Assembly (NCBI GenBank): GCA_042090305.1
Contig: JBELJQ010000001.1
Span: 108,933-172,932 of the forward strand
Reading direction: 5' to 3'
Length of the DNA: 64,000 bases
From: TMED13 sp042090305
GTDB taxonomy: Bacteria > Pseudomonadota > Alphaproteobacteria > Methylaequorales > Methylaequoraceae
Part shown: piece by piece, positions 8,911 to 18,058 of the stretch
How positions within the stretch are numbered: position 1 is the first letter of the stretch
Layout of the letters: every line of letters starts with the position of its first letter
The notes under the pieces: generated by a model
Told to the model about the DNA's origin: nothing
Databases searched by the model: none
The model's input: only the letters and a program-made list of their open reading frames with translations
Position numbers and translations under genes: made by a program

Positions 8911-9778
8911 AGAAATTACTATAATTGGTCCTGGGCTAATTGGTGGATCAATTGGACTAAATTTTAAACAAAAAAAACTTGCCGAAAGAATAATTGGTAT
9001 TGATACCTCCAAGCACAACCTTATTGATGCTTTAGAAAGGGGAGTTATTGATGATTATAAACTAAAAATTGATGATACCATCTCAAAGAGTGAAATTATT
9101 TTTATTTGTACACCAGTAAGTTCAATAAATAATATTTTAGATAAAATTGTACCATTTATTAGTAAGAAAAATATTGTTACTGATACTGGTTCGGTAAAAA
9201 ATATTTTTAAAAAAGCAACTATCAAAAGAATTAATGAAGTTTCAAACTTTTTGCCAGGGCACCCTGTTGCTGGAACCGAACACTCAGGTGCTAAAAATTC
9301 CTTGATAAATCTATTTGATGGTAAGTGGTGTATTCTTACTCCACTCAATCAAAATAAATCGGCTAGGAAAATTATCTCTGATATTTGGAAATCCTTGGGA
9401 ATGAAGATAGCCATAATGACAACCGATGAACATGATAAAATAATGTCAATAACATCCCACCTTCCGCATCTAATTGCTTTTACAATAGTCAATACAGCTT
9501 TTGAATTAGATATTAAAAAAAAAAAAGAGTTAATAAACTTTTCAGCCGGAGGTTTTCGTGACTTTACAAGAATTGGCTCCTCCGATTCCAACATGTGGTC
9601 AGATATATTTATGGAAAATAAAAAATATATCATAAGTACGCTTGATAATTTTATTCATGATCTTCAAAAATTTAGAGAGTTAATAAAGAATAATGAGAAA
9701 GAAGAAATATTTGAAATATTAAAGAGAACAAAGATTATTAGAAAAAGTATAATTAAGGCTGATGACTTAAAGAAGTGA
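8894..9778 (+). CDS. tyrA: Prephenate/arogenate dehydrogenase
   Basis: NAD(P)-dependent dehydrogenase of tyrosine synthesis, 294 aa. The N-terminal Rossmann motif is GPGLIGGSIG (residues ~12-21), CTPVSS follows strand 4, and the catalytic-domain motifs GHPVAGTEHSG and SHLPHLIAF are present. No chorismate mutase or ACT domain is attached. It overlaps hisC by 17 bp and is convergent with plsC (12 bp overlap). Prephenate versus arogenate preference is not decidable here. Confidence 0.92.
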   Translation: MKKKFEEITIIGPGLIGGSIGLNFKQKKLAERIIGIDTSKHNLIDALERGVIDDYKLKIDDTISKSEIIFICTPVSSINNILDKIVPFISKKNIVTDTGSVKNIFKKATIKRINEVSNFLPGHPVAGTEHSGAKNSLINLFDGKWCILTPLNQNKSARKIISDIWKSLGMKIAIMTTDEHDKIMSITSHLPHLIAFTIVNTAFELDIKKKKELINFSAGGFRDFTRIGSSDSNMWSDIFMENKKYIISTLDNFIHDLQKFRELIKNNEKEEIFEILKRTKIIRKSIIKADDLKK

Positions 9779-10465
9779 TTGCTCAAATTTTTTTTCAATT
9801 ATATCTAGCATTTTGTCTTTATTTTTATTGTTTTTTATAACTGGGTGAATCACAACCTTGATTTTGCCTTTTACTTTTGAGAATTTTTTATTCAACCAAA
9901 ATGTTCCAGAATTATGTACAATCGGCAATATAGGAACTCCTGTCATTTTGTGAATCGCAAAAAAACCGGAATTTATTTTAACTTTATCATTTGGATTAAT
10001 TCGCGTTCCTTGCGGAAAAATAATGAATTTTGATTTTCCTTGTTTAATTAAGCTTGTAACAGATTTTGTGATTTTACGTATTGAGTTTATACCCTCATCT
10101 CTTTTTATAAAAATAAATCCAAGTCTCTTAAAGTATCCAGAAAAGATTGGAATATTTTTTAATTCGTCTTTTAATACAAATACGGAACCTCTGAATAAGG
10201 CAGTAAAAAAAAAGGTTTCCCATGCAGATTGATGGTTACTTGTAATTAGAAAATTTCCTTTATCAGGTATATTTTCTTTACCTATAATTTCATAATCAAT
10301 TTGAAGAATCTTTTTACAAATATATACAACAGATCTACTCCAGAAATTTGACAATGAAATTATAAAATTATCACTAAAAAATCTTACCTGAGAGAAAAAA
10401 ATAAAGAAACAAGAAGTCCAAAAGTAAAAAACTATATAAAAGAATAATGATCGCAGAAAACTCAT
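9767..10465 (-). CDS. plsC: 1-acyl-sn-glycerol-3-phosphate acyltransferase (PlsC family)
   Basis: Membrane acyltransferase of phosphatidic acid synthesis, 232 aa, with a hydrophobic N-terminus. The acyltransferase motif I reads NHQSAWE (H-x4-E in place of the textbook H-x4-D; QSAWE/D forms are usual in alphaproteobacterial relatives) and motif III reads FPQGTR where most have FPEGTR. These variants leave the core intact but make substrate choice uncertain. The ATG overlaps the stop of the upstream ydcF-like gene (ATGA). Confidence 0.85.
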   Translation of the reverse strand: MSFLRSLFFYIVFYFWTSCFFIFFSQVRFFSDNFIISLSNFWSRSVVYICKKILQIDYEIIGKENIPDKGNFLITSNHQSAWETFFFTALFRGSVFVLKDELKNIPIFSGYFKRLGFIFIKRDEGINSIRKITKSVTSLIKQGKSKFIIFPQGTRINPNDKVKINSGFFAIHKMTGVPILPIVHNSGTFWLNKKFSKVKGKIKVVIHPVIKNNKNKDKMLDIIEKKFEQSLL

Positions 10466-11055
10466 AATAGTACAAGTGTGTAAAATACTTTGAAGAATTC
10501 TGAAAAGATTAGTTTTATGTGAAAAAATATTTCCTTATTCACTTTAAGGCTATTTTCAGAAACAACTATAATTATATTCTCATTTGGGAAAAATTTTTTA
10601 AAAATTAAAAAACTTCTAGGCAAATGATAATATGAGGTTACCAAGAGAATTGAATTGAATGAATCTCCCTTTTTTTTTATCCATAACTTCACTTGCTCGG
10701 CGTTTTCTATTGTATTTCTTGCTTTATCCTCAAAAAATATACAGCACTTATTTAGTTCTGGATATTCCGTGATATTATATTTATTCTTAATATTTCTTTC
10801 TTCAAAAACCCCGGATATCAGAAGAAATCTCCCTTTATTATCCTTGAGAAGCTGAAGACCCTTATCAATGCGACCTTTTCCTCCAGTTAGTACTACTATT
10901 AAAGAACTGTTGTCAGTGTGGTTTTTGATGCTGTAATTATTATTTTTAGAAAAGACCATTGATAGTAGTATCAACCATAAAAGGAATATACTAAGAAATA
11001 TGGTTACAAGGTAAGTAATAAGTTTGTTAAATTTTATCAAAGAATCTTTTCTCAA
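10462..11055 (-). CDS. YdcF/SanA-like DUF218 membrane protein
   Basis: A 197-aa protein with an N-terminal membrane helix (about 12-32) and a DUF218 domain: VVLTGGKGRIDKG, LISGV, and VTSYYHLPRS are the recognisable motifs. The family is tied to envelope biogenesis, but its reaction is not established. The open frame begins with TTG and overlaps ftsX by 29 bp; a second TTG five codons later is an equally possible start. It sits in the conserved ftsE-ftsX-ydcF-plsC order. Confidence 0.8.
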   Translation of the reverse strand: MRKDSLIKFNKLITYLVTIFLSIFLLWLILLSMVFSKNNNYSIKNHTDNSSLIVVLTGGKGRIDKGLQLLKDNKGRFLLISGVFEERNIKNKYNITEYPELNKCCIFFEDKARNTIENAEQVKLWIKKKGDSFNSILLVTSYYHLPRSFLIFKKFFPNENIIIVVSENSLKVNKEIFFHIKLIFSEFFKVFYTLVLL

Positions 11056-11926
11056 AAAAATAAAATAAATATAACATTAAAAATATTAACAATATTAGTA
11101 ACAATATGAAAATGAAAATAACTAGAAGAATTAATGTCTTCATCGTCTGTTCTAAATAAATACTTTCATTCATGAAATAAAAGTTTGCACCAAACATTTT
11201 TATAAGAAATGAAGTTATAAATGATACAAAAATTACACTTAAAATGGTACCTGGAATAACTTTTTTCAAAATACTTAGTGATATATTTTTGGATAATTCA
11301 AAACTATCCTCTCCCATTATCTGTATCATTTCTAAAAACTTATAATTACCAAGGAGAGCGGCTTTTGTAATATTCAATACAAGAAAAGAAAAAAGAATAC
11401 TCATAATTAGAAACATAAAAAATATTATTAATTTTATTCTTTTGAACATGGAGGTCACTTCAAATAATTGGTCCTTATGTGAGTATTTCTCTATCATTCT
11501 ATTTTCTGATAATTCTAAAATTGATGAATAAACTTTATCAACTAAGTTCTCATCGGAAGTTTCAATTAAAAAAACGAATGGCATTGATAAACCAAAAGTA
11601 TCATCGATATTCTTTATGCCTAAGCTTTCCTCAATAAGCGAATCTGTTACAATATTGTAAACTAAGTAATTACTCTGATTTTCAAGATATTGTTCTATTT
11701 TAGTAATAATTTGGTCTGGAATTACTTTTTCATTTGCATTATTCGATAGGATAAAAGTAGTTTTTTGAGATTCATTTTTTATCCATTCATTTGAAAATTT
11801 ATAAAAATTAAAATAAACAGCTACGTTTATTATTATCAAGCTTATAATAATAAATGAAATACCATGAAAGTACTTATTATCATTATCTAATATTGTTCTT
11901 TTAATAAGGTTTTGAAATTTAATCAT
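11027..11926 (-). CDS. ftsX: Cell division protein FtsX
   Basis: Permease subunit of the FtsEX complex that couples the divisome to periplasmic peptidoglycan hydrolases. The 299-aa protein has an N-terminal helix (about 22-44), a periplasmic domain of ~110 residues, then three more membrane helices from ~165 to 295, the expected FtsX topology. Its start overlaps the ftsE stop by 4 bp. The partner FtsE is unusual (see that entry). Confidence 0.87.
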   Translation of the reverse strand: MIKFQNLIKRTILDNDNKYFHGISFIIISLIIINVAVYFNFYKFSNEWIKNESQKTTFILSNNANEKVIPDQIITKIEQYLENQSNYLVYNIVTDSLIEESLGIKNIDDTFGLSMPFVFLIETSDENLVDKVYSSILELSENRMIEKYSHKDQLFEVTSMFKRIKLIIFFMFLIMSILFSFLVLNITKAALLGNYKFLEMIQIMGEDSFELSKNISLSILKKVIPGTILSVIFVSFITSFLIKMFGANFYFMNESIYLEQTMKTLILLVIFIFILLLILLIFLMLYLFYFFEKRFFDKI

Positions 11927-12564
11927 TTATCTAAACTTATAATTCTGCACTGTTCGTCATATTCAGATAATTCACTAGTTGTCATAATTATTGTTGATCC
12001 AAGTTGATTGAGGGATTTAAAAAGAAAAAAAATTTTTTTTCTTGATTCTACATCTAGAAAACTTTCTGGTTGATCAGCAATAATAACTGAGGGGTTATTA
12101 ATTAATGCTCTGGCAATTACAACTTTCTGCTTTTGACTATCTGATAAGTTTTTAATCTTTTCATATTTAATATTTTCAAGTGATAACCAATTAAATATTT
12201 CATTCATTCTGGAGTCGATATTTTGAGTTTTCTTTTGAATCTGACAAGCAATCTCAATATTTTGAAATACATTTAGGAATGGTATTAAAAAATCATTTTG
12301 TAGAATAACCCCTAATCTTTTACGGAATTTTTGAACATCTTTTTTGCTACTTCCATTTAATCTTTTTCCTGTAAAGAACACACTTCCTTTTTCAGGAAGA
12401 AATTTAAGATAAAGCAATTTGAGAAGTATTGATTTGCCCGAAGCATTATTCCCCTTAATAATAATAAAATCACCCCTATTAACTTTCAAATTTATATCAA
12501 GTGATACTCTATTCTCGATTGAAATCGAAATATTTTCTAAGTTAAAAATCTCTTCTTTATGCAT
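11923..12564 (-). CDS. ftsE: Cell division ATP-binding protein FtsE, degenerate catalytic motifs
   Basis: ABC ATPase of 213 aa next to ftsX. The Walker A motif is kept (GNNASGKS, 38-45) and a Q-loop glutamine is at 89. The signature reads LSDSQ (140-144) instead of LSGGQ, the Walker B end reads ADQP (Q165 where the catalytic glutamate is expected), and the H-loop position falls in MTTSE with no histidine. ATP binding looks possible while hydrolysis looks impaired. The frame is open and length normal, so it is not an obvious pseudogene. Confidence 0.85.
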   Translation of the reverse strand: MHKEEIFNLENISISIENRVSLDINLKVNRGDFIIIKGNNASGKSILLKLLYLKFLPEKGSVFFTGKRLNGSSKKDVQKFRKRLGVILQNDFLIPFLNVFQNIEIACQIQKKTQNIDSRMNEIFNWLSLENIKYEKIKNLSDSQKQKVVIARALINNPSVIIADQPESFLDVESRKKIFFLFKSLNQLGSTIIMTTSELSEYDEQCRIISLDK

Positions 12565-13779
12565 TTAGATCTCAAAAACCTTATTCTTTTTTACAAATAT
12601 TTCTTTTGCAAGACCTCTTAGATTATAATCCGATGACATGCAAGAACCATAGGCTCCAGTTGAACAAATTACTACACTATCCTCTTTTTTTAACTCTTGA
12701 AGTAATATATTTTTTGAGAAAATATCAGATGTCTCACAAATTGGCCCTACGAGATCATATTTAAATTTTTTAATATTTTTTTTTATTACGGGAATAATTT
12801 CATGATTAGCATTATACATTGCAGGTCTTATTAAATTATTCATACCCGCATCAATTATCAAAAATAATTTTTGCTCTCCTTTTTTTACTCTGATAATTGT
12901 AGATAAAAGCAAACCTGATGAACCAACAATAAATCTTCCTGGCTCTATTATTATTTCAAGTTTCATATCCATAAAAAGATCTTCGATAAGTTTACAGTAG
13001 TCTTTAATTCTTATTATCTTATCCTTCTGTTTATATCTAATACCTATTCCACCTCCCAAATCTAAAACATTAATTTTAAACCCAAGGGTTCTTAGTTCTT
13101 CAACTTGTTTTTTAATTTTTTTAAATGCCTTCTTAAAAGGCGTAAGATTTTGTATTTGCGATCCAATGTGGATTGATAATCCAATTATATTGACAAATTT
13201 ATGGTTAGAATATTTTTTGAATACATCTTTTATTCTTTGGTTTGGTATGCCAAATTTATCTTCCGATTTTCCTGTTGATATTTTATAATGTGTTTTAGCA
13301 TCGATATTGGGGTTCACTCTTAAACATATACTTACACTTTTTTTCAAATTTTTTGCAATGAGAGCTATTTCATTCAATTCTTCTTCACTTTCAACGTTTA
13401 ATTGTTTGATATTTTTACTTAATGCATACCTAATTTCGTAATCAGTTTTACCGACTCCTGAAAAGACGATCTTATTTGGTCTAATACCGTTTGCTATAGA
13501 TTTTTTTAATTCTCCTGCAGAAACTACATCTGTACCAGCTCCTTGTTTTGCTAATATATCAATAATTTTTTTGTTATGGTTAGCTTTTACTGCGTAACAT
13601 ATTAATGGTTGAATATTTTTAAATGAATCTTTAATTAATTTATAGTTATCCTCGATTTCAGAAATTGAATAGACATAAAGCGGTGTAGAAAAATTTTTTT
13701 TAACATTAGCTAGCGATACTCCCTCAAGAGTAAGCATACTATTTTTATATGATAGATACTTATTTACCTTTTCAATCAT
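12565..13779 (-). CDS. lysA: Diaminopimelate decarboxylase
   Basis: PLP enzyme converting meso-diaminopimelate to lysine. Full-length at 404 aa, with the PLP lysine in YAVKANHN (K65), SIHIGSQI, LDLGGGIGI, EPGRFIV and the C-terminal CSTGAYGSCMSSDYN motif that completes the dimeric active site. I start at the ATG at 13779, because it overlaps the stop of the small lipoprotein gene (ATGATTGA) and matches the family N-terminus; an upstream ATG at 13809 lies inside that gene. It abuts ftsE. Confidence 0.93.
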   Translation of the reverse strand: MIEKVNKYLSYKNSMLTLEGVSLANVKKNFSTPLYVYSISEIEDNYKLIKDSFKNIQPLICYAVKANHNKKIIDILAKQGAGTDVVSAGELKKSIANGIRPNKIVFSGVGKTDYEIRYALSKNIKQLNVESEEELNEIALIAKNLKKSVSICLRVNPNIDAKTHYKISTGKSEDKFGIPNQRIKDVFKKYSNHKFVNIIGLSIHIGSQIQNLTPFKKAFKKIKKQVEELRTLGFKINVLDLGGGIGIRYKQKDKIIRIKDYCKLIEDLFMDMKLEIIIEPGRFIVGSSGLLLSTIIRVKKGEQKLFLIIDAGMNNLIRPAMYNANHEIIPVIKKNIKKFKYDLVGPICETSDIFSKNILLQELKKEDSVVICSTGAYGSCMSSDYNLRGLAKEIFVKKNKVFEI

Positions 13780-13900
13780 AATTCTTTGGATAAGATTTTG
13801 GATAATCACTGTTAGGATATTTCTCTAAACTTGCTTTTTTTCCGCAAGTAGAAAAAAAGAAACATATTATTAATAAATAAAGAGTATTTTTACGTGACAT
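13772..13900 (-). CDS. Small lipoprotein between argH and lysA (LptM/YifL-like)
   Basis: A 42-aa frame on the minus strand: a short basic start (MSRKN), a hydrophobic stretch of about 12 residues, and the lipobox-like FSTCGKK with Cys19 as the probable lipidation site. The mature part is ~24 residues, rich in YP (YPNSDYPKSYPKNYD). It begins 1 bp after argH and ends inside the lysA start. A tiny lipoprotein at exactly this place is conserved between argH and lysA in many proteobacteria; in enterobacteria the lysA/dapF-linked LptM supports LPS-translocon assembly. Homology to LptM is inferred from position and architecture, not a match score. Confidence 0.78.
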   Translation of the reverse strand: MSRKNTLYLLIICFFFSTCGKKASLEKYPNSDYPKSYPKNYD

Positions 13901-13901
13901 T

Positions 13902-15290
13902 TTAAATGCTTTTTTTAGCTCTTTTGATTGCACTCTTAATCTGATCAAACCCTGTTCCTCCGTAAGATTTTTTATTTTTTACGGAACTTTCAGGTAATAG
14001 AAAACTAAAAATTTTATTATTAATTCTTCTATCAACAGATTTAAATACATCAATTGGCAGTTCATGTAAATTTATTTTATCTCTCTCAGCTATTAAAACT
14101 AACTCACCAGTTTTTTCGTGTGCTTCTCTAAACGTCATATTAAGATTTTTCACCATCCAATCCGCTAAATCTGTTGCCGTGGTATGTCCCACTAAAGACA
14201 AATCATACATCGAGATTTTATTAACTTTAATTTTACAAATTATTTCTGACATTACATCAATTAATAAATTAATGGTTTGAAATGAATCAAATATTGGTTC
14301 TTTATCCTCTTGTAAATCTTTACTATATCCAGATGGTAATCCTTTTTGAATAATCAACAAATTTACTAATGACGATATTACTCTTCCAGACTTAGACCTA
14401 ATCAGTTCAGCTGAATCAGGATTCTTTTTCTGAGGCATGATAGATGAACCAGTACTCAGTGAATCTGGAAATTTAACAAAATTATATGCACTACTCGACC
14501 AGATAATCAAGTCCTCTGAGATTCTCGATAAATGAATACTAATTAATGACAAAATAAATGCAAATTCAAGAACAAAGTCCCTATCTGAAACACTATCTAA
14601 TGAGTTTTCTGTTGGTTTTTCAAAACCAAGCTTCTTAGCTAATTTACCCCTATTTATTTCATGAAAATTTGTTCCCGCAAGAGCCCCTGATCCCAATGGA
14701 CATTCACTAATGTTTTTTGATAATTGCAAAGCTCTACTTTTATCTCTTTTAATCATTTCAAAAAAGCTCATTAAATAGTGGGCAAATGATATTGGTTGAG
14801 CATTTTGAGAGTGTGTAAAACCTGGCATAATTGTACTTATATTATTTTCAGACTTCTTTATAATTATTCTTTGTAACTTAGTAATTTTATTTATAATTTC
14901 TTTCAACTTACCTTTTATCCATAATTTCATATCAGTTGCCACCTGATCATTTCTAGATTTACCTGTATGTATCTTTCCTGCCAACTTTCCTATTTTTTTT
15001 TTCAACATCATTTCTATATTCATATGAATATCTTCATACTCATCTGAAAATTTAATTTTTCCTTGATTTACTTCTGTTTGAATTTCAATAAGTGCTTTCT
15101 GAACAGTATTATTTTCTTTTTTGTTAATTATATTGGCGTTTGAAAGTAAATCTGAGTAGGCCATACACAGTTTTAAGTCTTCCATAACTAACTTATGATC
15201 AAAATGGATTGAATTATTTACTTTTTCTAAAAGTGATGAAGGTTTATCTTTAAATCTTCCACCCCAGACTGGATTTGTTTTTTTTTTCAT
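13902..15290 (-). CDS. argH: Argininosuccinate lyase
   Basis: Last step of arginine synthesis, 462 aa. The fumarase/lyase superfamily signature GSSIMPQKKNPD carries the catalytic serine; HTGKSRNDQ and the TGHTTATDL-like segment (VGHTTATDLADW) complete the active site. Downstream genes are the small lipoprotein and lysA with 1-bp spacing. The start MKKKTNPVWGGRF matches the family. It is divergent from the tlpA-like gene with only 14 bp between the start codons. Confidence 0.95.
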   Translation of the reverse strand: MKKKTNPVWGGRFKDKPSSLLEKVNNSIHFDHKLVMEDLKLCMAYSDLLSNANIINKKENNTVQKALIEIQTEVNQGKIKFSDEYEDIHMNIEMMLKKKIGKLAGKIHTGKSRNDQVATDMKLWIKGKLKEIINKITKLQRIIIKKSENNISTIMPGFTHSQNAQPISFAHYLMSFFEMIKRDKSRALQLSKNISECPLGSGALAGTNFHEINRGKLAKKLGFEKPTENSLDSVSDRDFVLEFAFILSLISIHLSRISEDLIIWSSSAYNFVKFPDSLSTGSSIMPQKKNPDSAELIRSKSGRVISSLVNLLIIQKGLPSGYSKDLQEDKEPIFDSFQTINLLIDVMSEIICKIKVNKISMYDLSLVGHTTATDLADWMVKNLNMTFREAHEKTGELVLIAERDKINLHELPIDVFKSVDRRINNKIFSFLLPESSVKNKKSYGGTGFDQIKSAIKRAKKSI

Positions 15291-15304
15291 TTATTATTAC
15301 TACT

Positions 15305-15811
15305 ATGAAATATTTTGTAACTTTCCTTTTGTTAATTATATCGAATCTATCTTATTCTGATGAGAACAATCAACTATTATTACATAAAGAGTCTAAAAAA
15401 ATTCCTAATATAAGTCTTAATTCCTTTGATTATAAAAAATCTCAGCAATTAAGTGATGAAAATAGAAATTTATATATAATAAATTTTTGGGCTACATGGT
15501 GTCCACCCTGCGTTAAAGAAATACCAGATTTACTTGAACTAAAAAAAAAATTAGGTGAACAACTTGATGTTTTCTTTATTTCAGTTGATTCAAATCCAAC
15601 AACAGTGATTCCAAAATTCCTTAGAAAAAATAAAATATCAGCACAAAACTTTTTCTCCGACCAAAAACTCAATGTTTCTAAACAACTGAATGTAAAGGTT
15701 ATGCCAACTACAATTATTGTAAACAATAATCTTGAGGAGGTCTCAAGGGTAGTTGGTTATATTGATTGGAAAGATCCAAAGGTTATAAGCTTTTTAGAGA
15801 AATTATTGTAA
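15305..15811 (+). CDS. TlpA-like periplasmic thioredoxin-fold protein
   Basis: A 168-aa protein with a cleavable or anchoring N-terminal hydrophobic segment (MKYFVTFLLLIISNLSYS) and a thioredoxin domain with WCPPC (C66, C69). TlpA/ResA proteins reduce periplasmic cysteines, often for cytochrome maturation; the partner cannot be told here. A TlpA-type gene divergent from argH recurs in alphaproteobacteria. I start at 15305 so the signal segment begins the protein; the frame is open further upstream but runs into argH. Confidence 0.85.
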   Translation: MKYFVTFLLLIISNLSYSDENNQLLLHKESKKIPNISLNSFDYKKSQQLSDENRNLYIINFWATWCPPCVKEIPDLLELKKKLGEQLDVFFISVDSNPTTVIPKFLRKNKISAQNFFSDQKLNVSKQLNVKVMPTTIIVNNNLEEVSRVVGYIDWKDPKVISFLEKLL

Positions 15812-16741
15812 CTCATCTTCAAGTTTCGGTAATATATCAAAAAGATCGCCAACTAAGCCATAATCTGAAAAGTTAAAAATTGGGGCTTCCTCGTCTTTAT
15901 TAATGCAAGCTATAAACTTAGAGTCTTTGATACCTGCTATATGTTGTATTGCACCAGAAATACCTACCGCAATATATAAGTCAGGTGCAACAATCTTACC
16001 TGTTTGACCGACCTGCCAATCATTTGGGACAAATCCAGCATCTACTGCTGCTCGACTAGCTCCCATTGCTGCTCCGAGTTTATCGGCAATACCTTCAAGA
16101 AGTTTGAAATTTTCACCGTTCTGCATCCCTCTTCCGCCAGATATAATAATTTTAGCAGAAGTTAATTCAGGTCTATCTGAGGCTGATTGATCATATTTCA
16201 CAAAATCAACACTTTTATCCTTATCTAAAGTTATATCTAGTTTTTGTATAGGAACATTTCCTTCCTGACCACACGGCTCAAAGCATGTAGGACGTGCCGT
16301 GATTACTTTTACTTTATCTTTGGATTTGACTTTTGCTATTGCATTACCAGCATAAATAGGTCTTTCAAAAGTTTCATGATCGATAATATTAATTACATCA
16401 GATATTTGCTGAACGTCAAGCATTGTTGCGATTTTAGGTCCTAAATTTTTACCAAAAGTGCTTGAAGGTAAAAGAATATGAGTAAAATTATTTTTGCCTA
16501 GAAATGATGCGATGACTTTGCTTAAATCCTCTGCAATTTGATTAGCTAAAAAATCAAAATCAACAAAATTTATCATTGATACATCACTAGTTTTCTTTAA
16601 TTCAGAAACAATTTTATCGATTTTATTTCCTAAAACCAGAACTTCTACTTCATTACTAATTTTATTAGCAGCAGTAATTGTTGAAAAGGAAGACTGTTTG
16701 ACGTTATTATTATCATGTTCAATTATTACTATAGATTTCAT
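15803..16741 (-). CDS. etfA: Electron transfer flavoprotein alpha subunit
   Basis: FAD-carrying subunit that accepts electrons from acyl-CoA dehydrogenases and passes them to ETF:quinone oxidoreductase. The C-terminal FAD domain is clear: SGGRGMQNGENF, AAMGASRAAVDAGF, VGQTGK and AVGISGAIQH. It overlaps etfB by 4 bp and lies in the same block as the acyl-CoA dehydrogenase at 18.3-19.9 kb, its likely donor in the ethylmalonyl-CoA pathway. Confidence 0.95.
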   Translation of the reverse strand: MKSIVIIEHDNNNVKQSSFSTITAANKISNEVEVLVLGNKIDKIVSELKKTSDVSMINFVDFDFLANQIAEDLSKVIASFLGKNNFTHILLPSSTFGKNLGPKIATMLDVQQISDVINIIDHETFERPIYAGNAIAKVKSKDKVKVITARPTCFEPCGQEGNVPIQKLDITLDKDKSVDFVKYDQSASDRPELTSAKIIISGGRGMQNGENFKLLEGIADKLGAAMGASRAAVDAGFVPNDWQVGQTGKIVAPDLYIAVGISGAIQHIAGIKDSKFIACINKDEEAPIFNFSDYGLVGDLFDILPKLEDELQ

Positions 16742-17493
16742 ATTACTTTTGCCTCATTTTTAAGTTTTTCTACAAGTGAACCTACATCGGAAACTTTTAC
16801 ACCAGCTTTCCTCTCCGGGGGTTCTGTTACTTCAAGTATTTCTACTTTAGATGTAAGGCTTAGACCGAGTGAAGAAGAATCAATTATATCAATTTTTTTT
16901 TGCTTTGCTTTCATAATATTGGGAAGTGAAGCATATCTGGGTTCATTAAGTCTTAAATCGGTCGTAATTACGCAAGGAATATTTACCTTGATAGTCTCTA
17001 GTCCTCCATCAACCTCCCTGGTCACATCTAAAGTGTTGTCATCATTTTTAACAATTTCAGATGCAAAGGTTGCTTGAGGACAGTCTAGAAGTGTTGCAAC
17101 TATTTGACCAGTTTGATTGCAGTCATCATCAATCGCCTGTTTACCCATTATTATGATCTCAGGAGATTCCTTTTGTGCAATATTATGGATTATTTTGCCA
17201 ACAGACAAAGGTTCCAATGAAGTATCTTCTGTCTTTACAAGAATTCCTCTGTCACCACCCATTGCTAGGCCAGTTCTTATTGTTTCTTGTGAATTGTCTT
17301 GACCAATTGATAAGATTATAATTTCCTTAATCAGACCTTTCTCTTTCATTCGCACAACTTCTTCAACAGCGATTTCATCAAACGGGTTCATCGACATCTT
17401 AACATTGTCAGTTTCTACTCCACTTTTATCTGTCTTAACCCTTATTTTTACGTTGTAATCTATAACTCTTTTTACACAAACTAAAGCTTTCAT
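16738..17493 (-). CDS. etfB: Electron transfer flavoprotein beta subunit
   Basis: Subunit of 251 aa that forms the ETF heterodimer with EtfA and binds AMP. Recognisable segments are VCVKRVIDYNVKIRV at the start, MNPFDEIAVEE, MGGDRGI, GKQAIDDD and the C-terminal recognition region with ITTDLRLNEPRYASLPNIMKA. Gap to the adenosyltransferase gene upstream is 3 bp, so etfAB belong to the transcription unit that includes mcd and ccr. Confidence 0.95.
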   Translation of the reverse strand: MKALVCVKRVIDYNVKIRVKTDKSGVETDNVKMSMNPFDEIAVEEVVRMKEKGLIKEIIILSIGQDNSQETIRTGLAMGGDRGILVKTEDTSLEPLSVGKIIHNIAQKESPEIIIMGKQAIDDDCNQTGQIVATLLDCPQATFASEIVKNDDNTLDVTREVDGGLETIKVNIPCVITTDLRLNEPRYASLPNIMKAKQKKIDIIDSSSLGLSLTSKVEILEVTEPPERKAGVKVSDVGSLVEKLKNEAKVI

Positions 17494-17496
17494 TAT

Positions 17497-18045
17497 TTAA
17501 CCTTTCTCCTCTGGAACCCAAAGTATATCACCTTCTTCCCTATTCTCAAACCTCGCAGCTACAAAAAGAAAATCAGATAGTCTATTTATATAAGTAAGTA
17601 ATGTTGGGTTAACTTTCTCTTTTTCAAGCAAATCAATTATCGCTCTCTCTGCTCTGCGGGATACTGTTCTTGCGAGATGAAGAAAAGCTGACGATTGAGA
17701 TCCTCCAGGTAAGATAAATGAATTAAGATCACTTAAATTATCATTTAATTTATCTAACTCTAATTCTAAAAAATTTGTTTGATTTGCAAATCTATTGGAA
17801 TTTTCAGAGTTATAAGGCTTGCATAAATCTGCACCTATATCGAATAACTGGTTTTGGATTTTCTTTAGAATATTTTTTAAGCTATCGCAACAGAACAACA
17901 TTGAGATTCCAATGCACGAATTTAGTTCATCTATTTCTCCGTAGGCCTTCAATCTCAAGCTATTTTTTGAGACACGTTGACCATCTCCTAAGCTTGTCTT
18001 GCCTGCATCTCCCCCACGTGTATAAATTTTGTCGAGTTTAATCAA
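17497..18045 (-). CDS. Cob(I)alamin adenosyltransferase (PduO type)
   Basis: Makes adenosylcobalamin, the cofactor of the mutase encoded at 21.3 kb. The 182-aa protein has the ATP-binding N-terminal motif TRGGDAGKTSLGDG and the SRRAERAI segment with the RxxE pattern of PduO-type enzymes. It sits between etfB and a two-TM protein in the ethylmalonyl-CoA block. Adjacent supply of the cofactor for ethylmalonyl-CoA mutase is the simplest reading of its position. Confidence 0.92.
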   Translation of the reverse strand: MIKLDKIYTRGGDAGKTSLGDGQRVSKNSLRLKAYGEIDELNSCIGISMLFCCDSLKNILKKIQNQLFDIGADLCKPYNSENSNRFANQTNFLELELDKLNDNLSDLNSFILPGGSQSSAFLHLARTVSRRAERAIIDLLEKEKVNPTLLTYINRLSDFLFVAARFENREEGDILWVPEEKG

Positions 18046-18058
18046 TGTAAGTACTTAC

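Noticed and set aside
12480..12564. FtsE as a pseudogene
   Set aside because: The frame is open, length is normal, it is translationally coupled to ftsX and Walker A is intact, so decay by frameshift or stop is not seen.
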